Below are positions 8,569 through 17,438 of a stretch of 64,000 bases of DNA, in pieces (positions within the stretch are counted from its first letter, which is position 1; each line of letters starts with the position of its first letter). The notes below the pieces were generated by a model. The model saw only the letters and a program-made list of their open reading frames with translations. It ran no database searches and was not told where the DNA came from. The position numbers were made by a program, and so were the translations under genes. This stretch comes from Phycisphaeraceae bacterium (GTDB taxonomy: Bacteria; Planctomycetota; Phycisphaerae; Phycisphaerales; UBA1924): NCBI GenBank assembly GCA_019636625.1, contig JAHBXE010000012.1, forward strand, positions 60,258 through 124,257, read 5' to 3'.

Positions 8569-8710
8569 AGGCGGAGACCGCAGAGATCGCGGAGGAGGAA
8601 GGCAGAAGAAAGCCCGGCCGCCAGACGGGTGCACGAAGGACCCTTGGTTCACTCGTGTGCAACGCCGCGCCAACCCACGTGCTCACGTTCTCTGCGTGCC
8701 TTGCGTTCAA
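8569..8710. repeat. Intergenic inverted-repeat element, copy 2
   Basis: The spacer between rfbA and the rfbC-like gene starts with GGCGGAGACCGCAGAG and GCGGAGGAGG and ends with TTCTCTGCG and TTGCGTTCAA. These are the complementary word sets seen in copies 1, 3 and 4, so the ends can pair imperfectly. The right end lies 18 bp before the rfbC start codon. The interior (about 8610-8680) resembles nothing else in the window. Confidence 0.6.
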
Positions 8711-8728
8711 AGTCAATCGGAGTAACCA

Positions 8729-9223
8729 GTGAATCCGGCAGCACCGAAGGTTGTAAACGACACCATGCCCGCCGCGTTTGAAGCGGCGGTGGCGGGGAGA
8801 GAGCCCGTGTTCGTGCCGCAGCAGGTGTTCACGGACGACCGGGGGTGGTCGCTGATGAACCAGTTGCTGGGTGTGATGAAGCCGGAGGGGCAGGTCAACT
8901 TCTCGGTGCAGTACCCGGGGGTGATCAAGGCCTGGCACCGGCACTCGTTGCAGACAGACTTCTGGATCTGCCTGACCGGGCACATCAAGGTCGGGGTGTA
9001 CCGGGAGGAGGATCAGAAGGCGTGGCTGTCCGTGATCGGCGAGAAGAAGCCCGGGGTGATGATCATCCCGCCGCCGCTCTGGCACGGCGCGGCGACGGTG
9101 GGGGACTCGCAAGCGGGGCTGCTGTACTACGTCACGCATGCCTACAACGCCAAACAGCCGGATGAGCAGCGGCGGGCGCACGACAGCGTGCCGGGGTTCC
9201 CGTGGGGAGTGAGGCACGGATGA
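8729..9223 (+). CDS. dTDP-4-dehydrorhamnose 3,5-epimerase-like cupin (divergent)
   Basis: 164 residues, GTG start with CGGAG 6 bp upstream. Position in the cluster and core motifs (FTDDRGWSLMNQL, GHIKVGVYR, MIIPPPLWHGAA, GLLYYVTHAYN) fit RmlC, which epimerises C3 and C5 of dTDP-4-keto-6-deoxyglucose. It is shorter than classical RmlC (about 180) and the usual RG-x-H-x-Q stretch is replaced by VIKAWHRHSLQTD; the two His are candidate general bases. It may be the rhamnose epimerase of this operon or a related cupin with single-position epimerase or isomerase activity. Confidence 0.75.
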   Translation: MNPAAPKVVNDTMPAAFEAAVAGREPVFVPQQVFTDDRGWSLMNQLLGVMKPEGQVNFSVQYPGVIKAWHRHSLQTDFWICLTGHIKVGVYREEDQKAWLSVIGEKKPGVMIIPPPLWHGAATVGDSQAGLLYYVTHAYNAKQPDEQRRAHDSVPGFPWGVRHG

Positions 9224-9239
9224 GCGGGGGTGAAGTTCG

Positions 9240-10088
9240 ATGACCGCGCCGGTGTTCCTGGTGCTCGGCGGGAAGGGGATGCTGGGGCGTGCGTTCTCGT
9301 CCTCGCTGGCGTACCACGCGCTGCCGTTTCGCTCGTGCGATGTGGATGAGGTGGACATCACGAACGAGGACGCGGTTCGGCAGGCGATCTTTCCGGGGGT
9401 TCGGTTCGTCCTGAACTGTGCGGCGTGGACGAACGTGGACGGTGCGGAAAAGGATGAAGAGGCCGCGACCCGGATCAACGGGCACGCGGTAGGGCTTCTC
9501 GCCCGGCGGTGCGAAGAGGTCGGGGCGATGCTTGTCACGTACAGCACGGACTACGTGTTCGACGGCCAGGCCCAGCGCCCGTACAGGACGGGTGAGAAGC
9601 GTGCTCCGCTCAACGCCTACGGCCGGAGCAAGGCCGTCGGGGAGGAGCTCCTGGAACGGTCCGGCGGGCGATGGATGAACATCCGGACGAGCTGGCTCTA
9701 CGCGCCCTGGGGGAACAACTTCGTTCGGACCATCGCCAAGCTGCTCCGGGAGAAGCCGAGCATCAAGGTCGTCAATGACCAGCGTGGCAGGCCGACGAGC
9801 GCGGAGCACCTGGCCGCGGCGACGCTGGCGATGATCGATGCGGGGGCCACGGGGCACCAGCACGTGACGGATGGCGGCGAGTGCACGTGGTACGAGTTCG
9901 CGGTGGAGATCGGGCGGCTGATCGCTGCTCCAGGCAAGGTGGAGCCGTGCACCAGTGCGGAGTTCCCGAGGCCGGCGAAGCGCCCGGCGTACAGCGTGCT
10001 GGACCTGACAGAAACGGAGCAGTTGATCGGATCCATGCCTGACTGGAGAGCCAACCTGGCCCATGTGGTGAAGCGGATGGAGGCCTAG
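9240..10088 (+). CDS. rfbD: dTDP-4-dehydrorhamnose reductase
   Basis: 282 residues; short-chain dehydrogenase fold enzyme reducing dTDP-4-keto-L-rhamnose to dTDP-L-rhamnose with NAD(P)H. Visible: LGGKGMLGRAF (nucleotide-binding Gly motif at the N-terminus), NCAAWTNVDGAE, YSTDYVFDG, YGRSKAVGEELL (Tyr-x3-Lys catalytic pair), and RTSWLYAPWGNNFVRTI. All are standard RmlD landmarks, and length is typical. It starts 16 bp after the epimerase-like gene, so the two are surely cotranscribed. Confidence 0.92.
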   Translation: MTAPVFLVLGGKGMLGRAFSSSLAYHALPFRSCDVDEVDITNEDAVRQAIFPGVRFVLNCAAWTNVDGAEKDEEAATRINGHAVGLLARRCEEVGAMLVTYSTDYVFDGQAQRPYRTGEKRAPLNAYGRSKAVGEELLERSGGRWMNIRTSWLYAPWGNNFVRTIAKLLREKPSIKVVNDQRGRPTSAEHLAAATLAMIDAGATGHQHVTDGGECTWYEFAVEIGRLIAAPGKVEPCTSAEFPRPAKRPAYSVLDLTETEQLIGSMPDWRANLAHVVKRMEA

Positions 10089-10148
10089 GCTGGGGGTCGG
10101 TTGGGTGAACACGGGCAGGGGCCTTTCAAGGCCATGAGCGAGGAACGG

Positions 10149-11207
10149 ATGGTCAAGCACATTCTCCTGACGGGTGGCAGTGGGTTCATCGGGTCGAACT
10201 TCGTTCGATTCGTGTTCAACGCGCGGCCGGGCGTGAAGATCACGAACCTCGACGCGCTGACGTATTCCGGGAATCCGGAGAACTTGGCCGACTTGGAGCA
10301 CGACGCCCGGTACCGGTTCGTGAAGGGCGACATTGGCGATGCCCCGCTGATGGAGCGGCTGATCGGGAGCGGTGAGTTTGACGGCGTGGTGCACATGGCA
10401 GCGGAGAGCCATGTGGATCGGTCGATCATGGATGCGGGGCCCTTTGTTCGGGCGAACACCTTGGGGACGCAGGTGCTGCTGGATGTGCTGCGGCGGATGC
10501 AGGTGCGGCACAAGGAGGGAAAGGGGCCTCCTCCTCCCCGCTTCGTGTACGTGAGCACGGATGAGGTGTACGGCTCGCTGCCGCTGGAGGACAAGAGCCA
10601 ACTGTTCACGGAGGAAACGCCGCTCCAGCCCAACAGCCCGTACTCCGCGAGCAAGGCGGGCGGGGACTGCCTGGTCCGGGCGTACCACCACACGTTCGGG
10701 CTCGACCTTCTGACCACGCGCTGCAGCAACAACTTCGGGCCGTACCAGTTCCCGGAGAAGGTCATCCCGTTGTTTGTCACGAATCTCATCGAGGGCAAGC
10801 AGGTGCCGCTCTACGGCGTGGGAGCAAACGTGCGGGATTGGCTGCACGTGGAGGACCACTGCGAGGCGGTGCTGACCGTGCTGGAAAGGGGAGTGTCCGG
10901 CGAGGTGTACAACGTCGGCGGGAACAACGAGCGGAGCAACCTCGAGCTGACGCACGCCATCCTGGCGATCATGGGCAAGGGCAAGGACATGATCCGGAAC
11001 GTGGAAGATCGCCTCGGGCATGACCTGCGGTACGCGATCGATGCGAGCAAGATCAAACGCGAGCTCGGGTGGCAGCCGACGCGATCGGCATGGCCCAAGG
11101 CCCTGGAGGCCACGTGCCGGTGGTACGTGGACAACCGGAAGTGGTGGGAGCGGGTCAAGAGCGGTGCGTACCGCGAGTATTACGAGCGGCAGTACGGGAC
11201 GCGGTGA
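10149..11207 (+). CDS. rfbB: dTDP-glucose 4,6-dehydratase
   Basis: 352 residues; extended short-chain dehydrogenase converting dTDP-glucose to dTDP-4-keto-6-deoxyglucose with bound NAD. Motifs: ILLTGGSGFIGSNF, DALTYSGN, HMAAESHVDRSI, VYVSTDEVYGSL (Thr-Asp-Glu catalytic trio) and YSASKAGGD with Tyr165 and Lys169. RCSNNFGPYQFPEKVIP is also diagnostic. The ATG at 10149 follows AGGA and gives the usual N-terminus; an ATG at 10134 would add five residues. Last gene of the rhamnose cluster, although it catalyses the second step. Confidence 0.93.
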   Translation: MVKHILLTGGSGFIGSNFVRFVFNARPGVKITNLDALTYSGNPENLADLEHDARYRFVKGDIGDAPLMERLIGSGEFDGVVHMAAESHVDRSIMDAGPFVRANTLGTQVLLDVLRRMQVRHKEGKGPPPPRFVYVSTDEVYGSLPLEDKSQLFTEETPLQPNSPYSASKAGGDCLVRAYHHTFGLDLLTTRCSNNFGPYQFPEKVIPLFVTNLIEGKQVPLYGVGANVRDWLHVEDHCEAVLTVLERGVSGEVYNVGGNNERSNLELTHAILAIMGKGKDMIRNVEDRLGHDLRYAIDASKIKRELGWQPTRSAWPKALEATCRWYVDNRKWWERVKSGAYREYYERQYGTR

Positions 11208-11219
11208 GAATGGTGGCAT

Positions 11220-11257
11220 GCGTCTCCGAGGCATGTAAACGCGAGCCTCGGAGACGC
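11220..11257. terminator. Bidirectional hairpin between rfbB and panD
   Basis: Perfect 13-bp arms at 11220-11232 and 11245-11257 (GCGTCTCCGAGGC and its complement) with a 12-nt loop lie in the 62-bp gap between convergent genes. There is no T tract, so factor-independent termination is uncertain, but position and stem strength suggest transcript-end formation on both strands. Confidence 0.6.
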
Positions 11258-11269
11258 GTTCGACGGCCT

Positions 11270-11641
11270 TCAGCTCGGCTCGTACCGCATGGTCTGCTCG
11301 ACGCGGTTTCCCTCGCCCATGATGAGGACCTTGGGCCGGTGCTGGCGGTACTCCTCATCCGTCATGTAGCCGTAGTGCATGATGATGATCTTGTCCCCGA
11401 CTTCGACCAGGTGGGCGGCGGCGCCGTTGATCTCGAACTTTTTCGAGCCCGGTTCGCCGCGGAAGACATAGGTCTCGAAGCGTTCGCCGTTGCGGCAGTT
11501 GGCGATGGTGACAGCGTCGTTGACGCGCATGCCGCAGGCTTCGAGGTAGTCGGCGTCGATGGTGATGGAGCCGATGTAGTCCGGGAGGGCCGCCGTGACG
11601 CGGGCCATGTGGATCTTCGAGTGGAGCACTTTGCGGAGCAT
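11270..11641 (-). CDS. panD: Aspartate 1-decarboxylase (pyruvoyl-dependent)
   Basis: 123 residues. Converts L-aspartate to beta-alanine for pantothenate and CoA synthesis. The proenzyme self-cleaves between Gly24 and Ser25 (IGSITID), generating the pyruvoyl group from Ser25, exactly at the canonical position. MLRKVLHSKIHMARVT at the start, NGERFETYVFRGE and GAAAHLVEVGDKIIIMHYG are family landmarks, with Tyr22 and Arg54-region residues in place. Length is normal. It stands alone on the minus strand, just downstream of the large peptidase gene; no other pan gene is nearby. Confidence 0.96.
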   Translation of the reverse strand: MLRKVLHSKIHMARVTAALPDYIGSITIDADYLEACGMRVNDAVTIANCRNGERFETYVFRGEPGSKKFEINGAAAHLVEVGDKIIIMHYGYMTDEEYRQHRPKVLIMGEGNRVEQTMRYEPS

Positions 11642-11671
11642 TCGTGGATTGTAGGATCGGCGGGGAGGAAC

Positions 11672-14600
11672 TCACGAACCGCGGCGGATGCTTCGTCTTC
11701 TGGGCGATTCAGGCTCCGGTGAGCCATCGTCGCGGGGGGCGGGAGGCGTGAACGTCGAGGGAACGCCGAGGGTTCGGGTGATGAACTCGTTCTGAGTCCG
11801 GTTCCAGTGGCGTCCGCCGACGCCGTGGCGGTTCTCCGGGTAGAGCATCATTTCGAACGGCTTGCCGGCGTTCTGCAGGGCGCGGATGAGCTTGGTCGCG
11901 TTCTGCAGGTGCACGTTGTCGTCCATCATGCCGTGGGCGATGAGGAGCCGGCCGTGCAGCTTGCCGGCCGCGGCGACGACGGAGGTCTTGTCGTACCCCT
12001 GCTTGTTCTCCTGGGGTGTGAGCATGTAGCGCTCGGTGTAGATGGTGTCGTAGTCGCGCCAATCGGTGACGGAGCCGCCGGCGATGCCCGCGCAGAAGTG
12101 CCTGGAATGGGTCATGGCGTAGGCGGTCATGAAGCCGCCGTAGCTGAAGCCGGACATGCCGATGCGCGCGGCATCGACCCAGGGTTGCTCCGCCAGCCAC
12201 TTCATCATCGCGTCGATGTCGGCCATTTCCTGCACGCCGAGCTGCTTGTAGGCGGTCCACGCGGAGACAGCGCCCTTGCCGCTGGCGCTGCGGGGATCGG
12301 CGCGGAAGACGATGATGCCCTGCTGGGCCAGGACGTGATCGCCGGATCGGCCGCCGGACCAGGAGTCGGAAACGGTCGGCGCCTGCGGGCCGGCGTAGGT
12401 GAAGAACCAGACCGGGTACTTCCGGGTGGGATCGAAGTCCGGTGGCTTCATCAGCGAGGCTTCAAGGAGGAAGCCGTCGGGGGGCTGGATCTGGAGCATC
12501 TCGACCGGGGAACGGATGAAGCGATCCAGATCCCGCACCGGGTTCGTGTCCAGCCAGCGCACGATTGATTGGTCCTGTACCTTGCGGAGAACGGTCCGCG
12601 GGGGGAGCTGAACGCTCGACCAGGAGTCGGTGAAGTAGGCGGCGTTCGGTGAGACGTCGACGCGGTGAGTTCCGGGGCCTTGGGTGAGGCGATCCGGGTT
12701 GGCCGCGGTCGATCCGTCGAGGCGGGCGCGATAGAGGTTGGCGGCGATGTGGCTGTCCCGAGTACCCGAGAAGTGCAACCAGCCGCCGCTTTCATCGACT
12801 TCCTCGATCGCCCGGGCCTCCCAATCTCCGGAGGTGACGGCGTGCCGGAAGGTGCCGTTTCTGGCGTAGCGATACACGTGTTTCCAGCCGGAGCGTTCGC
12901 TCTGGAAGAGGAAGCCGCCGTCCTTGAGGAAACGGGGCGGTGGGGGGGTATCCACCCAGGCCTTCGTCGTTTCGCGGAACAGCACCTTTGGCGAACCGCC
13001 ATCGGGCGCTACGGTCAGAACGTCAACCCACGTCTGGGTTCGGTTGGACACCATCGCGTAGGCGACGGATGAGTCCGGCCACCAGCCGGCTTGCAGGATC
13101 AGGCGGTCCTCGACCGAGTAGTCGGCCAGATCGACCTCGCGTGGCTCTTCACCAGACACCGCGACGGTGAAAAGCCGGGCCCGCGGGTTCGGGTCGCCCG
13201 GCTTGGGGTACGGTTGGCGCTCGACGACGGGATCGCTCGGAACCGAGTTGACCATCGTAAAGGGGCGAATGGGAGAGCTGTCGATCTGCAGGAAGGCGAT
13301 GCGCGTTGAATCCGGGCTCCACCAGTACGTCTGCCACGAGCGGCCGAACACCTCTTCGAAGTACACCCAGTCGGCCTTGCCGTTGCGGAGCAGGTCCGTC
13401 CCGCCCGTCGTCAGGGCCCGGGCGGTCTGTGTCACCACATCCACGACCCACAGGTCGTTGTTCTGGACAAAGGCGACCATCGAGCCATCGGGGCTGAACG
13501 TGACCAGTTCCTCGCGTTGGGGCGTCGCGGTGAGGCGAGCCGCCTTGGAACCGTCGAGGGAGACGTAGTAGAGGTCGTTGCCCTGCTCAAACACCGCCGC
13601 GGTGCGGGTCTTGTTCATCGTCATCCCGCCGTTGGCGGCGCGGTTCGCGAGTGAATCGGCGGTACGGGCGTTGATGGTGGGAAGCTGACGAAGGGCCGCG
13701 GCGATGGGCTTGGGATCGAGGAATGGTTCGGCCCGGCCCGAGGCAGCGTGGACCTTGTGGAGGCGGCCGTCCTTGCTTTGCAGGAAGTGTTCCCCATCGT
13801 CGAGCCAGGTGACGCCGCCGATCGGGGAGCCGTTGAAGTTGGGGGCTTGGTTGGACTCGTACACGGCGTCGAACGTGACCGGCTTGGGCTTCCCGGGTGG
13901 TTCGATGAGCGAACGCGCCGGAGCCAGCGAGAGAGGGGAGGCTCGGTTGAGACGGAGAATCGGGAACTCGCCATCCACCGCGAGCGCGGGATCAAAGAAG
14001 TTCCAGGTGGTGAGCCCGTCCGCGGATTCGGGCTCGAGTAGGTACACGGCGAGCGTGCCGAGCGGTTGTGCCGTGCGGACGAGGATGGAGCCGGCGGGCA
14101 CGCGGCGTGTCGCCGTGCGGACCTCGACGCGGACCGTGGCCAGTTCGTGACTCTGGAACGGGCGGGATCGGGAGAGGGAGGTCACCGTGTACGTCGCCAC
14201 ATCCAGGTCGACATCCTCGCGGAGTTCATCGAGCCGAACGCCGTGGTGCTGGAGTACGCGAATGGCTTGCGAAGCCCATTCCGGGAATGAGGCCGCCGGC
14301 TGAATGGCGTTGGGATCGGGCGACGCGGGCGCCGGGATGACATAGGCGTACGGGCGTTTGACGGTCGCCTCGGGCATGAAGCGAGTAAAGAGATCGACCT
14401 CGTAGTCCTTGTGCTGCTCCGTGGGACGGGTTCGGCCCTCGTGCTGCTCCTCGACATACCCCAGCACGGTCGCCTTTCCGGGCGCGGCGACCATCTTGGA
14501 GCGAATCGGAACATCGTCCTCGGCGGCGCGACCGGCCTCGACCGTCCGGCGGTCGGCCTCTTCGAGGAGACGGCGGATCTCGTTCCGCTTCGAGGCAGCG

Positions 14601-15547
14601 AACTCGAAGGCGGAGCGGACGAAAGCGACCTGCGCGTCAAACCGCTGCTGGTAGGTGGCGTAGGAGCAACTTTCCGTGAGGATGGAAAGGCGGTTGCGGA
14701 GGCCGACGTACTGAATGCCGTAGCGGCCCTGGTCCGGGTATGTTTCCCATCGCGAGTGGTTGTCGGCGAAGTTGCCGTACCAGAACGTATCGAGGTTGTG
14801 CCCCTTCTTCGCGGCCTGCGCGATGGCGGGGAGCATCGTGTCGCGTGTGAACTCGATCACCTTGCTGTCGGCCGCGGGGTTCTTGGGACCGTCGTAGGTC
14901 ATGGGGTAGCGGTGGAAGGAGCCGTTGGTGGTGTGGGTGTCGATGAAGATGGCGGGATCCCACTCGTTGATGCACTTGAGCAGGCCCCGCGTCTCGGGGG
15001 CGTCGAGCTTGATGAAGTCTCGGTTGAGGTCGTAGCCCTGTGCGTTGGCGCGTTGGCCCGCCTCGTCGGGGCCGACCTGGCCGGGGCGGACCTTCGCGAT
15101 CGGGCCGACCTTCTCGTTCCCGTCGGGGTTGTAGATCGGCGCGATGAGCAGGATCACATCCTTGAGCAAGGTATCCTTGTTCATCGCGATGTCGCGCGCG
15201 AGGGCGAGAAGGGCCTCCTTCCCATCGCACTCGCCGGAGTGGATCCCGCCGATAGCGAGAACGACGACTTTCTCGGTGCGGCGAGCTTCCTCGGGAGTAG
15301 ACACCGGAGGGTCCGCGATGATCGCGAGGGGAATGGTGCGTCCTTCATGGCTGGCGCCTATGTCGCTGAGCCGGACGAGGCTCGATGCCGCCGCGAGCCG
15401 GACGAGGAACTCATTGACCTGGCCGTACGTCGCGGTAGCGCGAAAGCCGGACTGTTCGGCGACGGTCCGCAGAGCCGGGGGAGGGGCCTCGGGCTGGCGT
15501 GACGGGAAGGAGCAGGAAGCGAGAAGCAGAGTCAGGGCGGCCAACAT
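11672..15547 (-). CDS. Lipoprotein fusing an M14 metallocarboxypeptidase to a DPP IV-like S9 serine peptidase
   Basis: 1291 residues from the ATG at 15547 (GGAG 8 bp upstream; a GTG at 15595 is the alternative). Residues 1-12 are a lipoprotein signal with LLLASC. Residues about 30-350 form an M14 zinc carboxypeptidase: GGIHSGE with His103 and Glu106, DLNRDF with the Asn-Arg substrate clamp, DTHTTNG with His205, and ILTESCSY with catalytic Glu292. Residues about 520-1000 look like a DPP IV-type beta-propeller (SPDGSMVAFVQNNDLWVVD, PDSTRIAFLQID). The C-terminal alpha/beta-hydrolase has GFSYGG (Ser1135), HGMMDDNV (Asp1209) and ENRHG (His1241). Both catalytic sets look intact, so it probably degrades peptides from both ends at the cell envelope. 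The frame is open throughout. Separate single-domain relatives are common; this join is unusual. Confidence 0.88.
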   Translation of the reverse strand: MLAALTLLLASCSFPSRQPEAPPPALRTVAEQSGFRATATYGQVNEFLVRLAAASSLVRLSDIGASHEGRTIPLAIIADPPVSTPEEARRTEKVVVLAIGGIHSGECDGKEALLALARDIAMNKDTLLKDVILLIAPIYNPDGNEKVGPIAKVRPGQVGPDEAGQRANAQGYDLNRDFIKLDAPETRGLLKCINEWDPAIFIDTHTTNGSFHRYPMTYDGPKNPAADSKVIEFTRDTMLPAIAQAAKKGHNLDTFWYGNFADNHSRWETYPDQGRYGIQYVGLRNRLSILTESCSYATYQQRFDAQVAFVRSAFEFAASKRNEIRRLLEEADRRTVEAGRAAEDDVPIRSKMVAAPGKATVLGYVEEQHEGRTRPTEQHKDYEVDLFTRFMPEATVKRPYAYVIPAPASPDPNAIQPAASFPEWASQAIRVLQHHGVRLDELREDVDLDVATYTVTSLSRSRPFQSHELATVRVEVRTATRRVPAGSILVRTAQPLGTLAVYLLEPESADGLTTWNFFDPALAVDGEFPILRLNRASPLSLAPARSLIEPPGKPKPVTFDAVYESNQAPNFNGSPIGGVTWLDDGEHFLQSKDGRLHKVHAASGRAEPFLDPKPIAAALRQLPTINARTADSLANRAANGGMTMNKTRTAAVFEQGNDLYYVSLDGSKAARLTATPQREELVTFSPDGSMVAFVQNNDLWVVDVVTQTARALTTGGTDLLRNGKADWVYFEEVFGRSWQTYWWSPDSTRIAFLQIDSSPIRPFTMVNSVPSDPVVERQPYPKPGDPNPRARLFTVAVSGEEPREVDLADYSVEDRLILQAGWWPDSSVAYAMVSNRTQTWVDVLTVAPDGGSPKVLFRETTKAWVDTPPPPRFLKDGGFLFQSERSGWKHVYRYARNGTFRHAVTSGDWEARAIEEVDESGGWLHFSGTRDSHIAANLYRARLDGSTAANPDRLTQGPGTHRVDVSPNAAYFTDSWSSVQLPPRTVLRKVQDQSIVRWLDTNPVRDLDRFIRSPVEMLQIQPPDGFLLEASLMKPPDFDPTRKYPVWFFTYAGPQAPTVSDSWSGGRSGDHVLAQQGIIVFRADPRSASGKGAVSAWTAYKQLGVQEMADIDAMMKWLAEQPWVDAARIGMSGFSYGGFMTAYAMTHSRHFCAGIAGGSVTDWRDYDTIYTERYMLTPQENKQGYDKTSVVAAAGKLHGRLLIAHGMMDDNVHLQNATKLIRALQNAGKPFEMMLYPENRHGVGGRHWNRTQNEFITRTLGVPSTFTPPAPRDDGSPEPESPRRRSIRRGS

Positions 15548-15747
15548 GGTGGGGGCTCCAGGCACGGGCGAACGGTCTGGACGGGCATGGGTCACGTGGG
15601 GATGCTACTGCTGATCGGGCTCCCGTGCAGGAAAGTGGTCTGGAGCGGGTTATACACGTGGAAGCTGCCTGGGCGTATATTCCTCCACCCCACAGATGCC
15701 GATCAACAGGCCCAGACAGGGGGGACTTCGAACCGGCGTCGGAACCC

Positions 15748-16677
15748 ATGCACCTTCGCGACATTTTCACCCAATACCCGACGACGTTCTCGTTCGAGTT
15801 CTTCCCGCCGAAGAGCCCGGACGCGGCGCAGGCGCTGTTCTCCAACATCGCGGAACTCCAGCGGTTGAAGCCGACGTTCGTCTCGGTGACGTACGGGGCG
15901 GGGGGATCGACGCGTCAGATCACGACCGACCTTGTCCTCCGGCTGCGGAAGGAAACTTCGCTTGACGCCGTGCCGCACCTGACCACGGTGTGCCACACGG
16001 AGCAGGACATCCACGAGATCCTGACCCGGTACGCGCAGGCGGGGATCAGCAACATCATGGCGCTGCGCGGCGATACGCCAAGGGACTTTGCCGGGGGAGA
16101 TCCGCACAAATCGTTCAAGCACGCGGCGGACCTGGTTCGGTTCATCCAGAAGTTCAACCGATCGGGCGTTCACCCCGACAAGCGGGGGTTCGGGATCAGC
16201 GTCGCGGGCTTTCCGGAAGGCCACCCGGATACTCCCAACCGGCTTCTGGAGATCGAACGCCTCAAGGCGAAGGTGGACGAGGGCGCGGACGCGATCGTAA
16301 CGCAACTCTTCTTTGACAACGACGACTTCTATGACTTCCGCGATCGGTGCGGCTTGGCGGGGATCAAGGTTCCGATCATCGCAGGGATCATGCCGATTAC
16401 CTCCATCGCGGGGATGAAGCGGATGGCGGAGTTGGCCCTGGGGGCGAGGTTCCCGGCACCCTTGATCCGCGCGATCAACCGCACCAACGGCAACGAAGAA
16501 GCCGTCAAGCGGGTCGGCGTCCACTGGGCGACGGAGCAGTGCCGGGACCTGCTCGATCATCGCGTTGCGGGGATTCACTTCTACACGCTCAACCGGAGCA
16601 CGGCGACACGGGAGATTTACGCGACGCTGGGCGTCGAGGACTCGGCGGGGCTGATGCCGGCGAAGAAGAATCAGTGA
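15748..16677 (+). CDS. metF: 5,10-methylenetetrahydrofolate reductase
   Basis: 309 residues. FAD-dependent TIM-barrel enzyme reducing methylene-THF to 5-methyl-THF for methionine synthesis. Landmarks: FSFEFFPPKS near the N-terminus with the catalytic Glu, FVSVTYGAGGS, HLTTVCHT, NIMALRGDTP (flavin-binding), GFPEGHPDT and DAIVTQLFFDND. Length is normal for bacterial MetF without a regulatory domain. The ATG at 15748 gives the expected N-terminus (MHLRDIF). No SAM or cobalamin riboswitch is recognisable in the 200 bp upstream. Its last seven bases overlap the convergent amidotransferase-like gene. Confidence 0.95.
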   Translation: MHLRDIFTQYPTTFSFEFFPPKSPDAAQALFSNIAELQRLKPTFVSVTYGAGGSTRQITTDLVLRLRKETSLDAVPHLTTVCHTEQDIHEILTRYAQAGISNIMALRGDTPRDFAGGDPHKSFKHAADLVRFIQKFNRSGVHPDKRGFGISVAGFPEGHPDTPNRLLEIERLKAKVDEGADAIVTQLFFDNDDFYDFRDRCGLAGIKVPIIAGIMPITSIAGMKRMAELALGARFPAPLIRAINRTNGNEEAVKRVGVHWATEQCRDLLDHRVAGIHFYTLNRSTATREIYATLGVEDSAGLMPAKKNQ

Positions 16678-17372
16678 CGTGCCGCGCGGATCAGCGCTTC
16701 GAATACGCCCGGCCCGGTGGCCGGGTCGGACGTTCGCTCGGGGTGCCATTGCACCCCGACATAGAACCGTCGCAGCGGATCGGCGATCGCCTCGATGATG
16801 CCGTCCTCGCTCCGGGCGACGACGGCGAGGCGCCCCGCATCCTCGACGGCCTGCCGGTGGTTGCTCCAGACCTTCCCCGCCGCCACGGCGCCGCATCCCC
16901 CGACGGGCGCCACGCGGTGCTCCGCGTTCGAGTGGAGACCGTGGGTCGGCAAGGTGTCGGGGAGGTACTGGTTGAGCGTCCCGCCCGCGTGCAGGGACAT
17001 GAGTTGCATCCCCAGGCAGACACCCAGCACCGGCACCTCCGGTCGCCCCGCTCGCAGTTCATCCAGCAGGGCGAGTTCGAACTCTTGCCGAAGGGGGTGC
17101 ATCACCTTGGCCCGGGGGTGCGTCGGCACACCAAAGACCTCCATTCGCGGGTCATCCCCGCCCGTCAGCACGAAGGCTTCCAGTCGGCGCGCGTATTCCG
17201 GCACACGCTCCACCAGCGGCGGCAGCAGAACCGGCTCTCCACCCGCCGCGGCGACGCACGTGGCGTACGCCAGTCCGCAGTCCGCTTTCAGGCGTCCTTC
17301 GGGGGATTGAGTCACGTCCACGGTGATGCCGACGAGGGGCCTTTGGCCGCGTGCTGGATTCACGGAGGACAT
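16671..17372 (-). CDS. Class I glutamine amidotransferase-like / gamma-glutamyl-GABA hydrolase family (peptidase C26)
   Basis: 233 residues from the ATG at 17372. Opens RPLVGITVDV, continues CVAAAGGEPVLLPP and FVLTGGDDP, with the nucleophile elbow VLGVCLGMQL (Cys), and GVQWHPERT supplying the catalytic His and Glu. This is the PuuD/YvdE-type C26 family that cleaves gamma-glutamyl bonds, in PuuD from gamma-glutamyl-GABA in putrescine breakdown. No putrescine genes are adjacent, so the natural substrate is open. It overlaps metF tail-to-tail by 7 bp and shares a 66-bp divergent promoter region with the DUF4340 gene at 17439. Confidence 0.85.
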   Translation of the reverse strand: MSSVNPARGQRPLVGITVDVTQSPEGRLKADCGLAYATCVAAAGGEPVLLPPLVERVPEYARRLEAFVLTGGDDPRMEVFGVPTHPRAKVMHPLRQEFELALLDELRAGRPEVPVLGVCLGMQLMSLHAGGTLNQYLPDTLPTHGLHSNAEHRVAPVGGCGAVAAGKVWSNHRQAVEDAGRLAVVARSEDGIIEAIADPLRRFYVGVQWHPERTSDPATGPGVFEALIRAARH

Positions 17373-17438
17373 GGGGCGCTTCTCTGGGGAACGGGTGGAA
17401 GGCAATCGCGGGATTACATCGGGCCGATACACTCCGGC

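Noticed and set aside
7658..9547. Long open frame (about 630 codons) on the minus strand across rfbA and the rfbC-like gene
   Set aside because: It mirrors well-recognised plus-strand genes, has no family motifs, and is the usual open shadow frame in GC-rich codon-biased DNA.
9132..11234. 700-codon open frame on the minus strand opposite rfbD and rfbB
   Set aside because: Arg/Pro/His-rich composition without domains; the plus strand carries complete RfbD and RfbB.
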